From: Prevotellaceae bacterium UBA4332
GTDB lineage: Bacteria > Bacteroidota > Bacteroidia > Bacteroidales > Bacteroidaceae
DNA: 54,846 nt
Assembly: GCA_002394365.1 (NCBI GenBank)
Contig: DGTQ01000024.1
Span: 32,362 to 87,207 of the forward strand
Direction: 5' to 3'
A program made the position numbers and the translations under genes. The notes beneath the pieces are model-generated. The model was not told where the DNA came from and ran no database searches. It saw nothing but the letters and a program-made list of their open reading frames with translations. Position 1 is the stretch's first letter. The number at the start of each line of letters is the position of its first letter. Shown here piece by piece: positions 33,332-42,292 of this stretch.

Positions 33332-33490
33332 TTAGTACTCGTCCTCCTCTGTGAAGCCGAACTCCTCAGACGCAATATCGTTTGAGTCATCAATTGTTCC
33401 AGTGCTTACCTGCTCTGAACCTGCGAGGATTGTTGGAAGGAGTATCTTTACTTCCTTCACCTCTGGCTGAATATATTCTTTCTTAATCAT
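33332..33490 (-). CDS. 52-residue small acidic peptide
   Basis: Short gene read directly from the sequence: ATG at 33490, TAA at 33332. It begins MIKKEYIQPEVKEVKILLPT, continues ILAGSEQVSTGT, and its C-terminal half is acidic, ending FTEEDEY. The pattern (M-K-K-E-Y-x-x-P-x-V with a hydrophobic stretch, then a small-residue AGS segment and an acidic tail) resembles small proteins often seen in Prevotella genomes. A precursor-peptide layout (leader, AGS break, core) is conceivable but no modifying enzyme is nearby. It lies about 107 bases after the Ig-like protein gene and before a strong terminator. Confidence 0.7.
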   Translation of the reverse strand: MIKKEYIQPEVKEVKILLPTILAGSEQVSTGTIDDSNDIASEEFGFTEEDEY

Positions 33491-33519
33491 AATCTTATAA
33501 AGATATTAAAAGTTTAACA

Positions 33520-33582
33520 TGTAACCATCCCCTGTCCCTCCCCTCTCCATCCCCCTCCCTACACAGGGAGGGACGGGGTGGG
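33520..33582. repeat. C-rich intergenic repeat
   Basis: ccatcccctgtccctcccct...ccctccctacacagggaggg...ggggtgggtctgg, with a strong ccctccct/agggaggg hairpin, between the peptide gene and the Ig-like protein gene. Confidence 0.75.
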
Positions 33583-33597
33583 TCTGGATGAGTATTC

Positions 33598-35820
33598 TTA
33601 CTTCACCTGCTGTCCAGCAACGTTAAAGTTACCGATGTAGAGCTTACCGTTCTTGATAACCTTTACTGGAGCTGCCTCTGCCTCGCTTGCCTCAGCGATT
33701 GCGTCAACTGCTGTTGCCTCGTCTTCAAATACGATGTCGAGAGCATCGCCTGCTGTTGTCTGAAGATATGCCTTGCCTGCTGGGATAGTTACTTCGCCAG
33801 AAACCTTCTTGAACTTCAGAGCGCTCTTTGAGTAAGCATAAATATTGTCACCACCCTGTACGGTTCCGTCAGAAGCGAGCAAGAGGTTGGTGATAGCCTC
33901 TGCACTTGCTATAACCTCAATGTCATAAGAGCCCTCTGCACCCTTAACGAGAAGAGGTGTACCAGCAGGTACCTGACCTACTACTGCGGTAGTAGCTGAA
34001 GTAGTGCTGACAGCTGTTACTGCATATGCCTTGATAGTACCGTTCTGAGTAGAGAAGTCAAGAGCCTGCTTTGTTACGTATGTTGCAACTCCCTCCGATG
34101 GGATAGCAACTGGCTCGGTACTTGTAGCGATAGTAATCTTCTCAATTGAGCCGTCGCCACCAGTCTGTGCTGAACGAACTTCGTACATAGCTGCATTATC
34201 TTCATCACCATCGAATGTTACAGTTCCACCATTCTTAGCAAGTTTTGTTTTGGCAAGAACTTCTGTTCCATTACGATATACTCTTATATCACGATCACTG
34301 CCACATCCAGAAGTCAGTTTGATGGTCTTACAAGGACCTACGAAGAGATAGATGCGAGTTCTACCATCTGCGTTACGCAATTTACCATCAGACTCATCAT
34401 TCTTAGAGAACTTCCAACCCTTCTTTCCACTTGCTGTGTCGAATGCATAACCTGTCTTTACCCAAGCATCTGTAGCTGTAAATGTATATTCACCCAAACC
34501 AGTATAAGGACTTACTGCAACAGGAGTATTGATTGTAAACTCTGCTTTTGTGGTACCGTCCTCTGCAGTTACAGTGAGAGTGTTGCCTGCAACTGCCCAT
34601 GTAGCACCATCTGATACAATAACACTTTCACTTTCGATTGTAGGAGCAGTTTCTCCTTCAAGATAATATGAAGTAATTGTGTAAGGATCATCGGGCTTTT
34701 CTGTCGTTGGCTGCTTAATAAATGCGTAAAAATTATTAGAATACTTCACTTGCAGAAGTTTGCAGTCTGCACGACCAACTGTTGTCACGGTTGCTGTAGC
34801 TGAATTTGTAGTACCAGCTGCGTTAGTTGCTGCACAATAGACAGCAACACTACCTATCGTAGTTGCAGAGTATGTGTAAGAATCAGATGTTGCACCCGCT
34901 ACAGCTGCGCCATCTACATACCACTGGTAAGAAGAAGCATCCTCTGCTACGATAGAGAGTTCCAGAGTACTACCCTTGTTTACGTTGTAAGCTGCGCTCA
35001 GGTCTGTTGTAATTACAGGAGGATTAGCTGGAGCTGTAGCTGTAACAGCACAAACAGTAGAAGATGTGCTGCCAATAGAGTTTGTTGCTACACACTTGAG
35101 GTTTACAGTACCAGCAGTTGTTGCTGTGTAAGAGTAAGTTGCAGATGTTGCACCCTCGATAGCATTCTCGCCATTATACCACTGATAAGAAGTAGCACCA
35201 GTAGCAACGATAGAGAACCCCTCTGCTACGCCTACTGTTACGTCTGCTGTTGCAGGAAGGTCTGTTGTGATTGTAGGAGCTGTAGTAGCACCTGACTTAA
35301 CCTTTATAGCATATACACGTACATTCGTATCACACCACAGATAAACAGTACCAGCGGTTGTAGCTGTCGCAGAAAGAATGGTAGGAGTGTAACCATCAGC
35401 AGTAGCAGAGCCGAAAGCTGTATTTGTGTCACGGTTTGTTCCTGATGCATTGTATGAAACGTACATAGAGCGGTTTCCTGAACCACCTCCCATGAAGTAA
35501 ACCTTAATCACGTCATTTGCATTTACATCAAAAGACCATACTCTGTTAGGATTACTACTTTTCCAAGTGTCTTTACTGGTATCCCATTGGAAGTTACTTG
35601 ATCCACCTGTTCCTGTGTATGTATTGTAAGTGGATTCATCTGCCCAAGCAGGTACGTTTTTGTCTGTTGATGTACTAGGAATGTCTGCAGAAGCACCACT
35701 TGCCCAATAAGTCAATCCTGCATGACCCGTTGACCAATCTTTCATCACCCATTCGGTGTCTGCACTTGCCCCCGTGACTATCGCCACTAAGAGCACGAAT
35801 AAAGATAATAGTTTTTTCAT
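33598..35820 (-). CDS. Secreted Ig-like repeat protein with type IX-like C-terminus
   Basis: 740 residues. Signal peptide (MKKLLSLFVLLVAIVTGASA), then a carbohydrate-binding-like beta-sandwich (about 25-175), two Ig-like/PKD-type repeats (about 178-265 and 266-350; both with the SYQWY and TTAG/TTIGSV...C-ATN pattern), a second beta-sandwich (about 430-560) and a C-terminal region ending VIKNGKLYIGNFNVAGQQVK, which resembles a type IX sorting signal. I see no catalytic site. Thr and Ala are abundant, as in surface-exposed proteins. Possible adhesin or glycan binder. Confidence 0.75.
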   Translation of the reverse strand: MKKLLSLFVLLVAIVTGASADTEWVMKDWSTGHAGLTYWASGASADIPSTSTDKNVPAWADESTYNTYTGTGGSSNFQWDTSKDTWKSSNPNRVWSFDVNANDVIKVYFMGGGSGNRSMYVSYNASGTNRDTNTAFGSATADGYTPTILSATATTAGTVYLWCDTNVRVYAIKVKSGATTAPTITTDLPATADVTVGVAEGFSIVATGATSYQWYNGENAIEGATSATYSYTATTAGTVNLKCVATNSIGSTSSTVCAVTATAPANPPVITTDLSAAYNVNKGSTLELSIVAEDASSYQWYVDGAAVAGATSDSYTYSATTIGSVAVYCAATNAAGTTNSATATVTTVGRADCKLLQVKYSNNFYAFIKQPTTEKPDDPYTITSYYLEGETAPTIESESVIVSDGATWAVAGNTLTVTAEDGTTKAEFTINTPVAVSPYTGLGEYTFTATDAWVKTGYAFDTASGKKGWKFSKNDESDGKLRNADGRTRIYLFVGPCKTIKLTSGCGSDRDIRVYRNGTEVLAKTKLAKNGGTVTFDGDEDNAAMYEVRSAQTGGDGSIEKITIATSTEPVAIPSEGVATYVTKQALDFSTQNGTIKAYAVTAVSTTSATTAVVGQVPAGTPLLVKGAEGSYDIEVIASAEAITNLLLASDGTVQGGDNIYAYSKSALKFKKVSGEVTIPAGKAYLQTTAGDALDIVFEDEATAVDAIAEASEAEAAPVKVIKNGKLYIGNFNVAGQQVK

Positions 35821-35876
35821 TGTTGTAAATAATTTAGTTAATAAAATAGTTTATTGTATTTGTTTTCTTATTTTAC

Positions 35877-36596
35877 TTATTTGTAGTATTTTATATGGCT
35901 CTTTTCTTTAATTATATCAGATAAATCACTCTTTATAGCATCTTCATCTTCACTAAGAGAGAACAGAACATAATTAACTGTAACAGCTTTATTGTTTAAT
36001 CTTACGTCTATTATATCATTTGCAGATTTCAGACGATTATTTATTTTGTTCTTCTCAAACTTTTCAACCAAATGTATAAAGTAGCGTAAAGGATTTATCT
36101 CGTCCACATCCTCATTAGGATTTGCAAGTTTGAGGAAATCTTTTTTGAAAGATTTTGATTCCGGATAACCACTTTTGAACTCAATTAGGCATATCCTCTT
36201 TAATTTATCGTCGTGTATCACGAAGTCAAAATTTCCTGATTGTCCCACGCCTTCTTTGTCGTCAGTTATTTTTGGCGTATTTTCTCCATTGAATAAATAT
36301 TTGGATTCAGTCGGAGTTTCTACAGAGTAGAACAGATTATTTTCTTTAGCTATTTCTTCAAAAGCCTCTGTGAAAGCAAAGCGTAACTCTTGTTCGCTTA
36401 TACGTGTTTTGTCCTCTATTCCTTGACGGTGCTCTCCATATTTGGGAAACACAAGTGTAGTCACCTCATTAGACGAAGACTTCTCACCCCTCTTTACAAG
36501 ACACTCTCTATTATTGTCAAAAGCCTTTTGTACTTTCTCAAAAGTCCTTTCGAGAACTTGCTTTAATATTTCGTTTATTTCACTGTTTGTACTCAT
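35877..36596 (-). CDS. PD-(D/E)XK nuclease-like protein
   Basis: 239 residues, not a recognised named family. The centre carries GNFDFVIHDDKLKRICLIEFKSG, which fits the D-x(n)-E-x-K active site of the PD-(D/E)XK fold, preceded by GVGQSG. The N-terminal third is helical and charged. Expected to be a DNA- or RNA-cleaving or processing enzyme, or an inactive relative. It is AT-rich and lies among toxin-antitoxin genes just outside a mobile element, so a role in defence is plausible but unproven. A TAACTTTG box at 36801-36808 (minus) lies about 205 bases upstream. Confidence 0.6.
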   Translation of the reverse strand: MSTNSEINEILKQVLERTFEKVQKAFDNNRECLVKRGEKSSSNEVTTLVFPKYGEHRQGIEDKTRISEQELRFAFTEAFEEIAKENNLFYSVETPTESKYLFNGENTPKITDDKEGVGQSGNFDFVIHDDKLKRICLIEFKSGYPESKSFKKDFLKLANPNEDVDEINPLRYFIHLVEKFEKNKINNRLKSANDIIDVRLNNKAVTVNYVLFSLSEDEDAIKSDLSDIIKEKSHIKYYK

Positions 36597-36800
36597 CTCA
36601 AAATCTTTTTCAACATACCCTTATATGGGAAGATTATAGGAAACAGAAGAACTTATATAGACTATCCTCGTGTGAGGTTGCCTATATACCTATAGATACA
36701 GTTATAGTGGTTGGGAAGTTTTGTTTTTTCGTCATTTATAATAATTTAGTTAATATCAGTATTCTGTAGCATATCGGGATGGAACACACCACCTCCGTTG

Positions 36801-36808
36801 CAAAGTTA
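36801..36808 (-). promoter_or_regulatory. -7 box upstream of the PD-(D/E)XK gene
   Basis: TAACTTTG on the minus strand with a long leader of about 200 bases to the ATG at 36596. Confidence 0.45.
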
Positions 36809-36864
36809 CGAAGTTTCTGCGAAATAGACAAGAAAAAGTGCAAAAAAATGCTAAATCGCAGTTT

Positions 36865-37257
36865 TTAAGCCTTTTCCAAATTACTTATGAAATAATCTAT
36901 TGCTTGTTTTAGAGGTCTTAATTCATTGGTTGTTATCCAGAGAACCTGAGCTGGATCTATATCAAAATAATGGTGTGATATGATATCGCGCATGCCTTTT
37001 ACTTGCTTCCAAGGTATTTGGGGATAGGAATTTAAGAGCTGTCCATCAGTTACCTTGTCTAAATTCTTAAGGCTCTCGCCTATTGCTATGAGCAACATAC
37101 AAGTTGCATCTAATAATATCATTCCGTCAGAAGAGTCCAAGAAGTCATCTATATCATAGACATTCCTTGTTCTTTCTTCAAGTCTCTCTATTGCGGACTG
37201 GATATCATAGAGTATATCAAGGGCGAGTTCTTTTTTTTCAGAAGACAGTAATACCAT
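36865..37257 (-). CDS. HEPN-domain RNase toxin, HepT/DUF86 type
   Basis: 130 residues, all helical, with the HEPN active site RDIISHHYFDI (R90 and H95, the R-x4-H motif, then YF) near the C-terminus. In this family the RNase is neutralised by AMPylation of the nearby Tyr (here Y97) by the partner nucleotidyltransferase. Its ATG at 37257 lies 20 bases inside the upstream gene. Confidence 0.85.
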   Translation of the reverse strand: MVLLSSEKKELALDILYDIQSAIERLEERTRNVYDIDDFLDSSDGMILLDATCMLLIAIGESLKNLDKVTDGQLLNSYPQIPWKQVKGMRDIISHHYFDIDPAQVLWITTNELRPLKQAIDYFISNLEKA

Positions 37258-37549
37258 CTCTATCTATGCGTTTTTTTAATCGTGGATTTAAGTTTCGATG
37301 GTTGCGAACAATATCTACTGGTCGACCTATAGACTTTTCAAGATAATCCTTGGCTTCCATGAGCAGAAAGGGGTTTGGGGTTTCTGTTTCTACAAAAATG
37401 TCAATATCGCTGTCTCCCTTGTGCTCATTACGAGCTAAAGAACCGAAAAGGCGCAGAGAGATTATGCCATAATCCTTACGGAGGATGTAATGACAGCTTT
37501 GCAACTTCTCTATGCAATTTTGTTGTGATATGTTCGTGTTAGAAACCAT
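37238..37549 (-). CDS. MNT-type nucleotidyltransferase antitoxin
   Basis: 103 residues with the minimal nucleotidyltransferase motif G36-S37 then D48-x-D50 (FGSLARNEHKGDSDIDIFV). Partner of the HEPN gene. A TAACTTTG box ends only 8 bases before the ATG (37557-37564), so the transcript is likely leaderless or nearly so. Confidence 0.85.
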   Translation of the reverse strand: MVSNTNISQQNCIEKLQSCHYILRKDYGIISLRLFGSLARNEHKGDSDIDIFVETETPNPFLLMEAKDYLEKSIGRPVDIVRNHRNLNPRLKKRIDRDGITVF

Positions 37550-37556
37550 GACGTTG

Positions 37557-37564
37557 CAAAGTTA
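37557..37564 (-). promoter_or_regulatory. -7 box directly at the MNT start
   Basis: TAACTTTG 8 bases upstream of the MNT ATG at 37549. Start of transcription would fall at or next to the start codon. Confidence 0.55.
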
Positions 37565-37894
37565 CGAAATAATGCTGAATTAGAAAAGCATTTTTGGAGA
37601 AATCACGCAATTTGCCCCATAAATAAAGGCAATTCAGGGAAAAATGAGGAAAGTTTGAAAGTTGGCACGAAGCAAATATATGCGGTTCGATGAAAGAGTT
37701 AGGTCTCTTATTCGTAACCCATATCCCCCCTGTCTGAGAGTTAATCTTTCATAAATCCAAGGGCATAAAAAAGGAAGAATGACGAGTTCCGAACCGAATG
37801 GTTTTCGATGACATAATCTGCACTGATTTGCTGAAAAGGCAATTTCCAAAATGGTATTATCTTTGCAGCCGAAATTTTAAAAAAGGAAAGAATT
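37565..37894. other. Left end region of the mobilizable element
   Basis: About 330 bases with no gene. It contains gtctcttattcgtaaccc (37703-37720), matched in 17 of 18 bases by 54424-54441, and a TATCTTTG box (37858-37865). A left attachment site is expected here, but the exact crossover is not visible. Confidence 0.5.
37858..37865 (+). promoter_or_regulatory. -7 box of the integrase gene
   Basis: TATCTTTG on the plus strand, 30 bases before the integrase ATG; aaaggaaag lies just before the start codon and could act as a ribosome binding site. Confidence 0.6.
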
Positions 37895-39124
37895 ATGAGC
37901 AGATCGACTTTCAACATCCTCTTCTATGCCAACAAGGGTAAGGAGAAAAACGGAATTGTCCCGATTATGGGACGTGTGACAATCAACGGAACGCAGTCGC
38001 AGTTCAGTTGCAAGATGAATATCCCACTCACGATGTGGGACGTGAAGGGCAACTGTGCCAAAGGCCGCAGCAAGGAAGCGTTGCAGATAAACCGCGACCT
38101 CGACAACATCAAGGCACAGATTATCAAACACTACCAACACCTGTCTGACCGTGAGGCATTCGTCACGGCTGAAATGGTGCGCAACGCCTATCAAGGTTTG
38201 GGCAGCGAGTATGAGACATTGCTGGGAGCCTTCGACAAGGACTTGGCTACTCTGAAGAAGCGTGTTGACAAAGACCGTGCATCCGGAACCTACAAGATAC
38301 AAGTGAGGTCGAGAAACTATGTGGCAAGTTTCCTACAGGCTTGTCATCGACGCACAGATATTTCCATGCAGGAACTTACGCCCGACTTCATCAAGGAGTT
38401 TGCCGTATATCTCAGCAATGACCGAGGTCTGGCCAGTTCCACCATCTGGCTGTCGTGCATGCACTTGAAGGGAGTTGTTGGCCGTGCCCATGACAACGGG
38501 AAGATACAGCGCAATGTCTTTGCCCAGTTCCACATCAGCCCCAAGTGCAAGGAGCGCACGTTTCTGACAGAGGATGAGTTAAGGACGGTGATGACGCATG
38601 ATTTTGAGGATGTCAACCTTGCCTTCATCCGCGACCTCTTTGTGTTCATGAACTTCACTGCCCTGTCGTTTGTGGACTTGAAGGAACTGACAACGGACAA
38701 TATCATAGAGGTCAACGGCGACAAGTGGATAGTGGGCAAGCGTCATAAGACGGGCATACCCTATCAGGTGAAGTTGCTGGACGTTCCCCTTCAGATCATT
38801 GAACGCTACAAGAACTTTCCAAAGGATAATCCGAAGTCAGTATTTGGTGAAGTGAATTACTGGAGCGTATGCAAAAAACTGAAACCTGTGATGAAAGAGT
38901 GTGGCATTGAAAAACCTATTTCCGCACACTGCGCGAGGCATGGATTCGCTACGATGGCGTTAACCAATGGCATGCCCATTGAGAGTGTAAGCCGAGTATT
39001 GGGACACACCAACATTGTGACTACACAAATCTATGCCCGCATCACCACTCAGAAACTCGATAACGACCTGACCATGCTGGGCAACAAACTCAACGCATCT
39101 TTCAGTAACATCAAAACAGCGTGA
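37895..39124 (+). CDS. int: Tyrosine recombinase/integrase of a mobilizable element
   Basis: Catalyses excision and integration. 409 residues: arm-type DNA-binding domain (1-95), SAM-like core-binding domain (about 110-205) and catalytic domain with H345, R348 (AHCARHGF), H371 (LGHTNIVTTQ) and nucleophile Y380 (IYARI). The first catalytic Arg is replaced by S258 (FTALSFVDLKEL), the same substitution known for IntDOT of CTnDOT, where it permits recombination of non-identical crossover regions. This places it in the Bacteroidales CTn-type integrases. Followed at once by a small gene. Confidence 0.92.
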   Translation: MSRSTFNILFYANKGKEKNGIVPIMGRVTINGTQSQFSCKMNIPLTMWDVKGNCAKGRSKEALQINRDLDNIKAQIIKHYQHLSDREAFVTAEMVRNAYQGLGSEYETLLGAFDKDLATLKKRVDKDRASGTYKIQVRSRNYVASFLQACHRRTDISMQELTPDFIKEFAVYLSNDRGLASSTIWLSCMHLKGVVGRAHDNGKIQRNVFAQFHISPKCKERTFLTEDELRTVMTHDFEDVNLAFIRDLFVFMNFTALSFVDLKELTTDNIIEVNGDKWIVGKRHKTGIPYQVKLLDVPLQIIERYKNFPKDNPKSVFGEVNYWSVCKKLKPVMKECGIEKPISAHCARHGFATMALTNGMPIESVSRVLGHTNIVTTQIYARITTQKLDNDLTMLGNKLNASFSNIKTA

Positions 39125-39126
39125 TT

Positions 39127-39516
39127 ATGAAAAGAGGAATCATTAGAATGACCGATGGCGGCAAGGTGAATATGCCACTGATAGATGTATGGATGACAAA
39201 GGAAGAGATTGCCGATATGTTCGGACTTCCAGAGGCTTTGGTCTATCGTGCAATCCGCTCCATCTACAAGAAGAGTGAGTTGTATGAGCATGAGACAGCG
39301 GAAAGGATCCCATTCCCAAGTCATGAGACAGACGGTTGGACTATTGAAGTCTATAATCTGGACTTGATACTCTACCTGACCTACAAACTGCCAAGCCGAA
39401 ACGCACGGATATTCCGCAAGTACATGACCAACAAAGCCTACGAGCGCAGTCCATATGAGCACATCTGCATCATTGTGGACGACGTGGATTTCAGCCATCG
39501 GTCACTCAGTCTATAG
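39127..39516 (+). CDS. Small protein of the integrase operon, HTH-like
   Basis: 129 residues from the ATG at 39127; a GTG at 39121 overlapping the int stop is an alternative. It contains VWMTKEEIADMFGLPEALVYRAIRSIYKK, which reads as a helix-turn-helix, then a Tyr/Arg-rich segment. Not a family I can name with confidence; small HTH proteins next to the integrase are common in Bacteroides elements. The possible function is excision control. Confidence 0.6.
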   Translation: MKRGIIRMTDGGKVNMPLIDVWMTKEEIADMFGLPEALVYRAIRSIYKKSELYEHETAERIPFPSHETDGWTIEVYNLDLILYLTYKLPSRNARIFRKYMTNKAYERSPYEHICIIVDDVDFSHRSLSL

Positions 39517-39538
39517 GCAACGGGATATAATCTCCACC

Positions 39539-39597
39539 AAACAGAAGAAAGACGGATGCCTCTGACAATAGCCAGAATATCCGTCTTTCTTCTGTTT
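39539..39597. terminator. Long hairpin between convergent integrase and HTH genes
   Basis: Perfect 19-bp stem (39539-39557 with 39579-39597) around a 21-base loop, ending in ttctctttttgg. It acts on both convergent transcripts. Confidence 0.8.
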
Positions 39598-39620
39598 CTC
39601 TTTTTGGAGGGTCAATCCTT

Positions 39621-39959
39621 CTAAAGGACAATCTTCTGCGATGCCGCTTTACTGATAACAGGGTGATAACATCTTTGCAGTAGAGCCTCCAAGTCACTTT
39701 CACGATACAGCACCTTACCACCCAACTTGAAATAAGGAAGGGTACCGTTGTCCCGATAGTCTTGCAAGGTGCGTCGGCTCACTTTCAACCGATGCGACAC
39801 CTCCACGTCTGACAGATAACGTTCACCGTTCAGTAAGGGACGGTAATTGCTCGTCACCCTGTCAAACAGGCTCTCAATGTCCTTCATCGACTTCATGGCA
39901 TCCTCCACGCCACTAGTCCTCAATGTAATCAATTCATTCACGTTGTTCTGTAAATCCAT
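39621..39959 (-). CDS. HTH_17 excisionase-like protein
   Basis: 112 residues. The MerR/excisionase-type HTH sits at about 48-95 (YLSDVEVSHRLKVSRRTLQDYRDNGTLPYFKLGGKVLYRESDLEALL). It follows the other HTH gene by 6 bases, on the opposite strand to int. Such pairs usually control excision and transfer of Bacteroides elements. Confidence 0.85.
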   Translation of the reverse strand: MDLQNNVNELITLRTSGVEDAMKSMKDIESLFDRVTSNYRPLLNGERYLSDVEVSHRLKVSRRTLQDYRDNGTLPYFKLGGKVLYRESDLEALLQRCYHPVISKAASQKIVL

Positions 39960-39965
39960 ACTCCA

Positions 39966-40319
39966 TTAGTCTTCTGTGGTTATACAATCTCTTTTTGTTT
40001 CAGACTTCTTGCGAGGCTTGCGCCAAGCAGCGTCTTTTTTCCTGTCCTTGACAATGTCAATAACGCTCTGCACATCCTCTTGCTTGTAATAAGTTTTGTG
40101 GCTTATCTGCGAATATGCCAGCGTACCATTGTCCCGTAAAGTCTGCAAGGTTCTCTTGCTGATTTTTAGGATTTTGCAGACCTCATCATTATCAAGCCAG
40201 TCACCCAGACATTTGTTAGTGCCACGATTGCCCATCTCCGTCATCTTCTTGACGAAGCCTTCAAACTGTCCTACGAACTTATCGTAAGCCGTTTTCTCAA
40301 TGTTAACAATTTCAATCAT
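39966..40319 (-). CDS. HTH_17 excisionase-like protein
   Basis: 117 residues. HTH at about 45-90 (WLDNDEVCKILKISKRTLQTLRDNGTLAYSQISHKTYYKQEDV), a basic C-terminal tail (KDRKKDAAWRKPRKKSETKR). Paralogous to the 112-residue gene downstream. A TACCTTTG box at 40369-40376 (minus) lies about 50 bases upstream of the ATG. Confidence 0.85.
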   Translation of the reverse strand: MIEIVNIEKTAYDKFVGQFEGFVKKMTEMGNRGTNKCLGDWLDNDEVCKILKISKRTLQTLRDNGTLAYSQISHKTYYKQEDVQSVIDIVKDRKKDAAWRKPRKKSETKRDCITTED

Positions 40320-40368
40320 TTTGTTCTATTTTCATTTTGTTGTTATTATTGTCAAATCGAATCGTCGG

Positions 40369-40376
40369 CAAAGGTA
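40369..40376 (-). promoter_or_regulatory. -7 box of the HTH gene pair
   Basis: TACCTTTG on the minus strand, about 50 bases upstream of the ATG at 40319. Confidence 0.6.
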
Positions 40377-40948
40377 GTCTTTTCCGTTTGGTCGTGTTCG
40401 CAACTTACTAGTAGGTTGTGCTCATTTTTTACAGGACTTTAACCTTTCGACTTTCAATCCTGTCTTTAACCGTTTGCCTCCGCGAAGGTACGGTAAGAAT
40501 CTGACGAAACCAATTTTTCAAAGCAACTGTCCCCGAATGTCCCACGAAAACGGTGACATTGAGGACAGCAGTCTTTCAAATCCAATGCAAAGGTACGCTT
40601 CTTTCACGTACCTTGAACATGCCATGAGACAACTTGCGCTGATTTGCGCTCTAAAACTGCGCATTCTGCGCAACCAGTTGCTTCAAATCCGATGCGAAGT
40701 TACATAATCTTGATGTTCCTACCAAATTTTTCAGGCCAACTGGCACCCGTGGCCGCTATAAAGGGCGCCACGAACGCCACCCTTTTGTCCAAAATATCGA
40801 AATTAGTCACAAAATCTATCAACCAAGCGATAGTCTGAAAAATCAACTCATAAACTCATCAACTAGTAAATCGATAAATATTTAATCAATCAAGAAATTG
40901 AGAAACCATACAATCATAATGTGCATCTTATCGTTGCAACGTACTTAC

Positions 40949-41012
40949 GTACCAACGTTAGAACGTACCAACGTTAGAACGTACCAACATTAGAACATTC
41001 CAACGTTGTAAC
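40949..41012. repeat. 16-bp iteron-like tandem repeat, 4 units
   Basis: gtaccaacgttagaac twice exactly, then gtaccaacattagaac and attccaacgttgtaac, with no spacers (40949-41012). Iterons in mobile elements bind replication or partition proteins; none is encoded nearby apart from the DUF3408 protein. Confidence 0.85.
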
Positions 41013-41414
41013 GGACGGATGGACTAACGGACTGTAGGTTGGCAGGACTATGGGATGGATGGACTACAGGTGTGCCGGACTACAGAACTAATGGACGTGC
41101 CAAAAGAAGCAAGTCATTATGAGCGGGCCTCTATCGATGACTATACCTTTTATTATAATGGCTACATTGAATCCACTGTTGCCAATGTGTACACTCACTA
41201 CAATGAATCCGCTTGTTACACTCCATCCACCAAATCCACTTAGCAAAATAGGGAATCAAAAACCGAAAAAAGGCACCCTCGGCCACATCCTATGCAGAAT
41301 GGCGCAGGAAAACCCAAACGCTTGGAGGGTTGTTCCAATCACCTTACCTTTGCTATGAAAAACGGTCAGTAGCGACAGCTCTGGCCACAGTATAAACGAT
41401 TAAAACCAATTTGA

Positions 41415-42086
41415 ATGGAAAAGAAAGTAAAAGCAGGAAAAATGAGTGAGGAAGAAGAGAAGAAAGTGACGCAGTGGTTCCTGGAAGCGAGGAGTGACAG
41501 AAGCCTATCAAAAAGCAGTATGGAAGAACGCTATCCTCTTGTGTATGCCATGACTGACAGTAATCAGAAGGAACCACAACAGGATGAACAGCCAAAAGAG
41601 GATAAAACTATTGCAGCCACCGATTCAAGTGCAGCAATTCAACCAACTACAGTCACTGTACCTACGTCTATGGAAACAACACAGCAGGTTTGCGATGAGG
41701 AGAAAATAGGGGAGAAAACTATGGTCAAGGTAGCGGCTGAGCCTTCTGATCCCAAACCATCATCAGAATCCTCTGATGTTCCAATGACGGAAGCAGAACC
41801 TGTTTCTCTTCCTGACGCGAATGATGGCAAGTTGCCTCCTGTGCATCGAGTGAGCAGTAAGCAGCGCAGACTCTCTTTCGAGGAATACCGCTCTGTCTAT
41901 CTCCCTGTTCCCAAGATAGAGAACCGTATGCCCATCTTCATCAGTGCCTCCCTCCGCGACGAACTGGATAAGATAGCACGACGGTTGGGAGGCAAGCGTA
42001 TGAGTGCGTCAGGCATCGTAGAGAATATGGTGAAGCACCACCTGATTACCTATGGCGACGAATTGAAAGAATGGTATAAATTGTAA
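41415..42086 (+). CDS. DUF3408-type conjugation-associated protein
   Basis: 223 residues. The C-terminal third (IFISASLRDELDKIARRLGGKRMSASGIVENMVKHHLITYGDELKEW) matches the DUF3408 pattern, a ribbon-helix-helix-like DNA-binding segment common next to mob genes in Bacteroides elements. The N-terminal half is a short helical stretch plus a low-complexity Ser/Thr/Pro/Glu linker. Lies between the iterons and the oriT-like hairpin. Confidence 0.8.
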   Translation: MEKKVKAGKMSEEEEKKVTQWFLEARSDRSLSKSSMEERYPLVYAMTDSNQKEPQQDEQPKEDKTIAATDSSAAIQPTTVTVPTSMETTQQVCDEEKIGEKTMVKVAAEPSDPKPSSESSDVPMTEAEPVSLPDANDGKLPPVHRVSSKQRRLSFEEYRSVYLPVPKIENRMPIFISASLRDELDKIARRLGGKRMSASGIVENMVKHHLITYGDELKEWYKL

Positions 42087-42094
42087 ACTATAAG

Positions 42095-42260
42095 CACGGA
42101 GTCTGCGACTGCATGTAATGGCTTGACACCGTAGGTGGCACAAACGTCTGGATACTTTCGTATGAGTGCGGCGAGGTTATGTTTTCGGCATCCCGAAAAC
42201 GACCTCGCCCGCCCTCACGATGCGGGGGAAATCCGCTCCCCATTGGTCGCAGATTCTGTG
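42095..42260. other. oriT: Probable origin of transfer
   Basis: Directly upstream of mobC and the relaxase. A two-part hairpin: outer arms ggcgaggt/acctcgcc (42170-42177, 42202-42209), inner arms gttttcgg/ccgaaaac (42181-42188, 42193-42200). Around it, an imperfect 15-bp inverted repeat (42095-42109 and 42246-42260, 13 of 15 matches). This arrangement fits the binding and nicking region of a MOBP-type relaxase; the nick site is not determined. Confidence 0.65.
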
Positions 42261-42292
42261 AGTATAGTCACTAAAGTGAATACACTGAAGTT

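Larger units (their letters stand above)
40320..41414. other. 1.1-kb geneless region with promoter-like and iteron repeats
   Basis: Contains the -7 box at 40369-40376, three similar segments in which a -7-like box (gcgaaggtac, gcaaaggtac, gcgaagttac at about 40486, 40587 and 40695) follows aatcc-like words, and 16-bp tandem repeats (40949-41012). No gene I can support. Confidence 0.65.
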
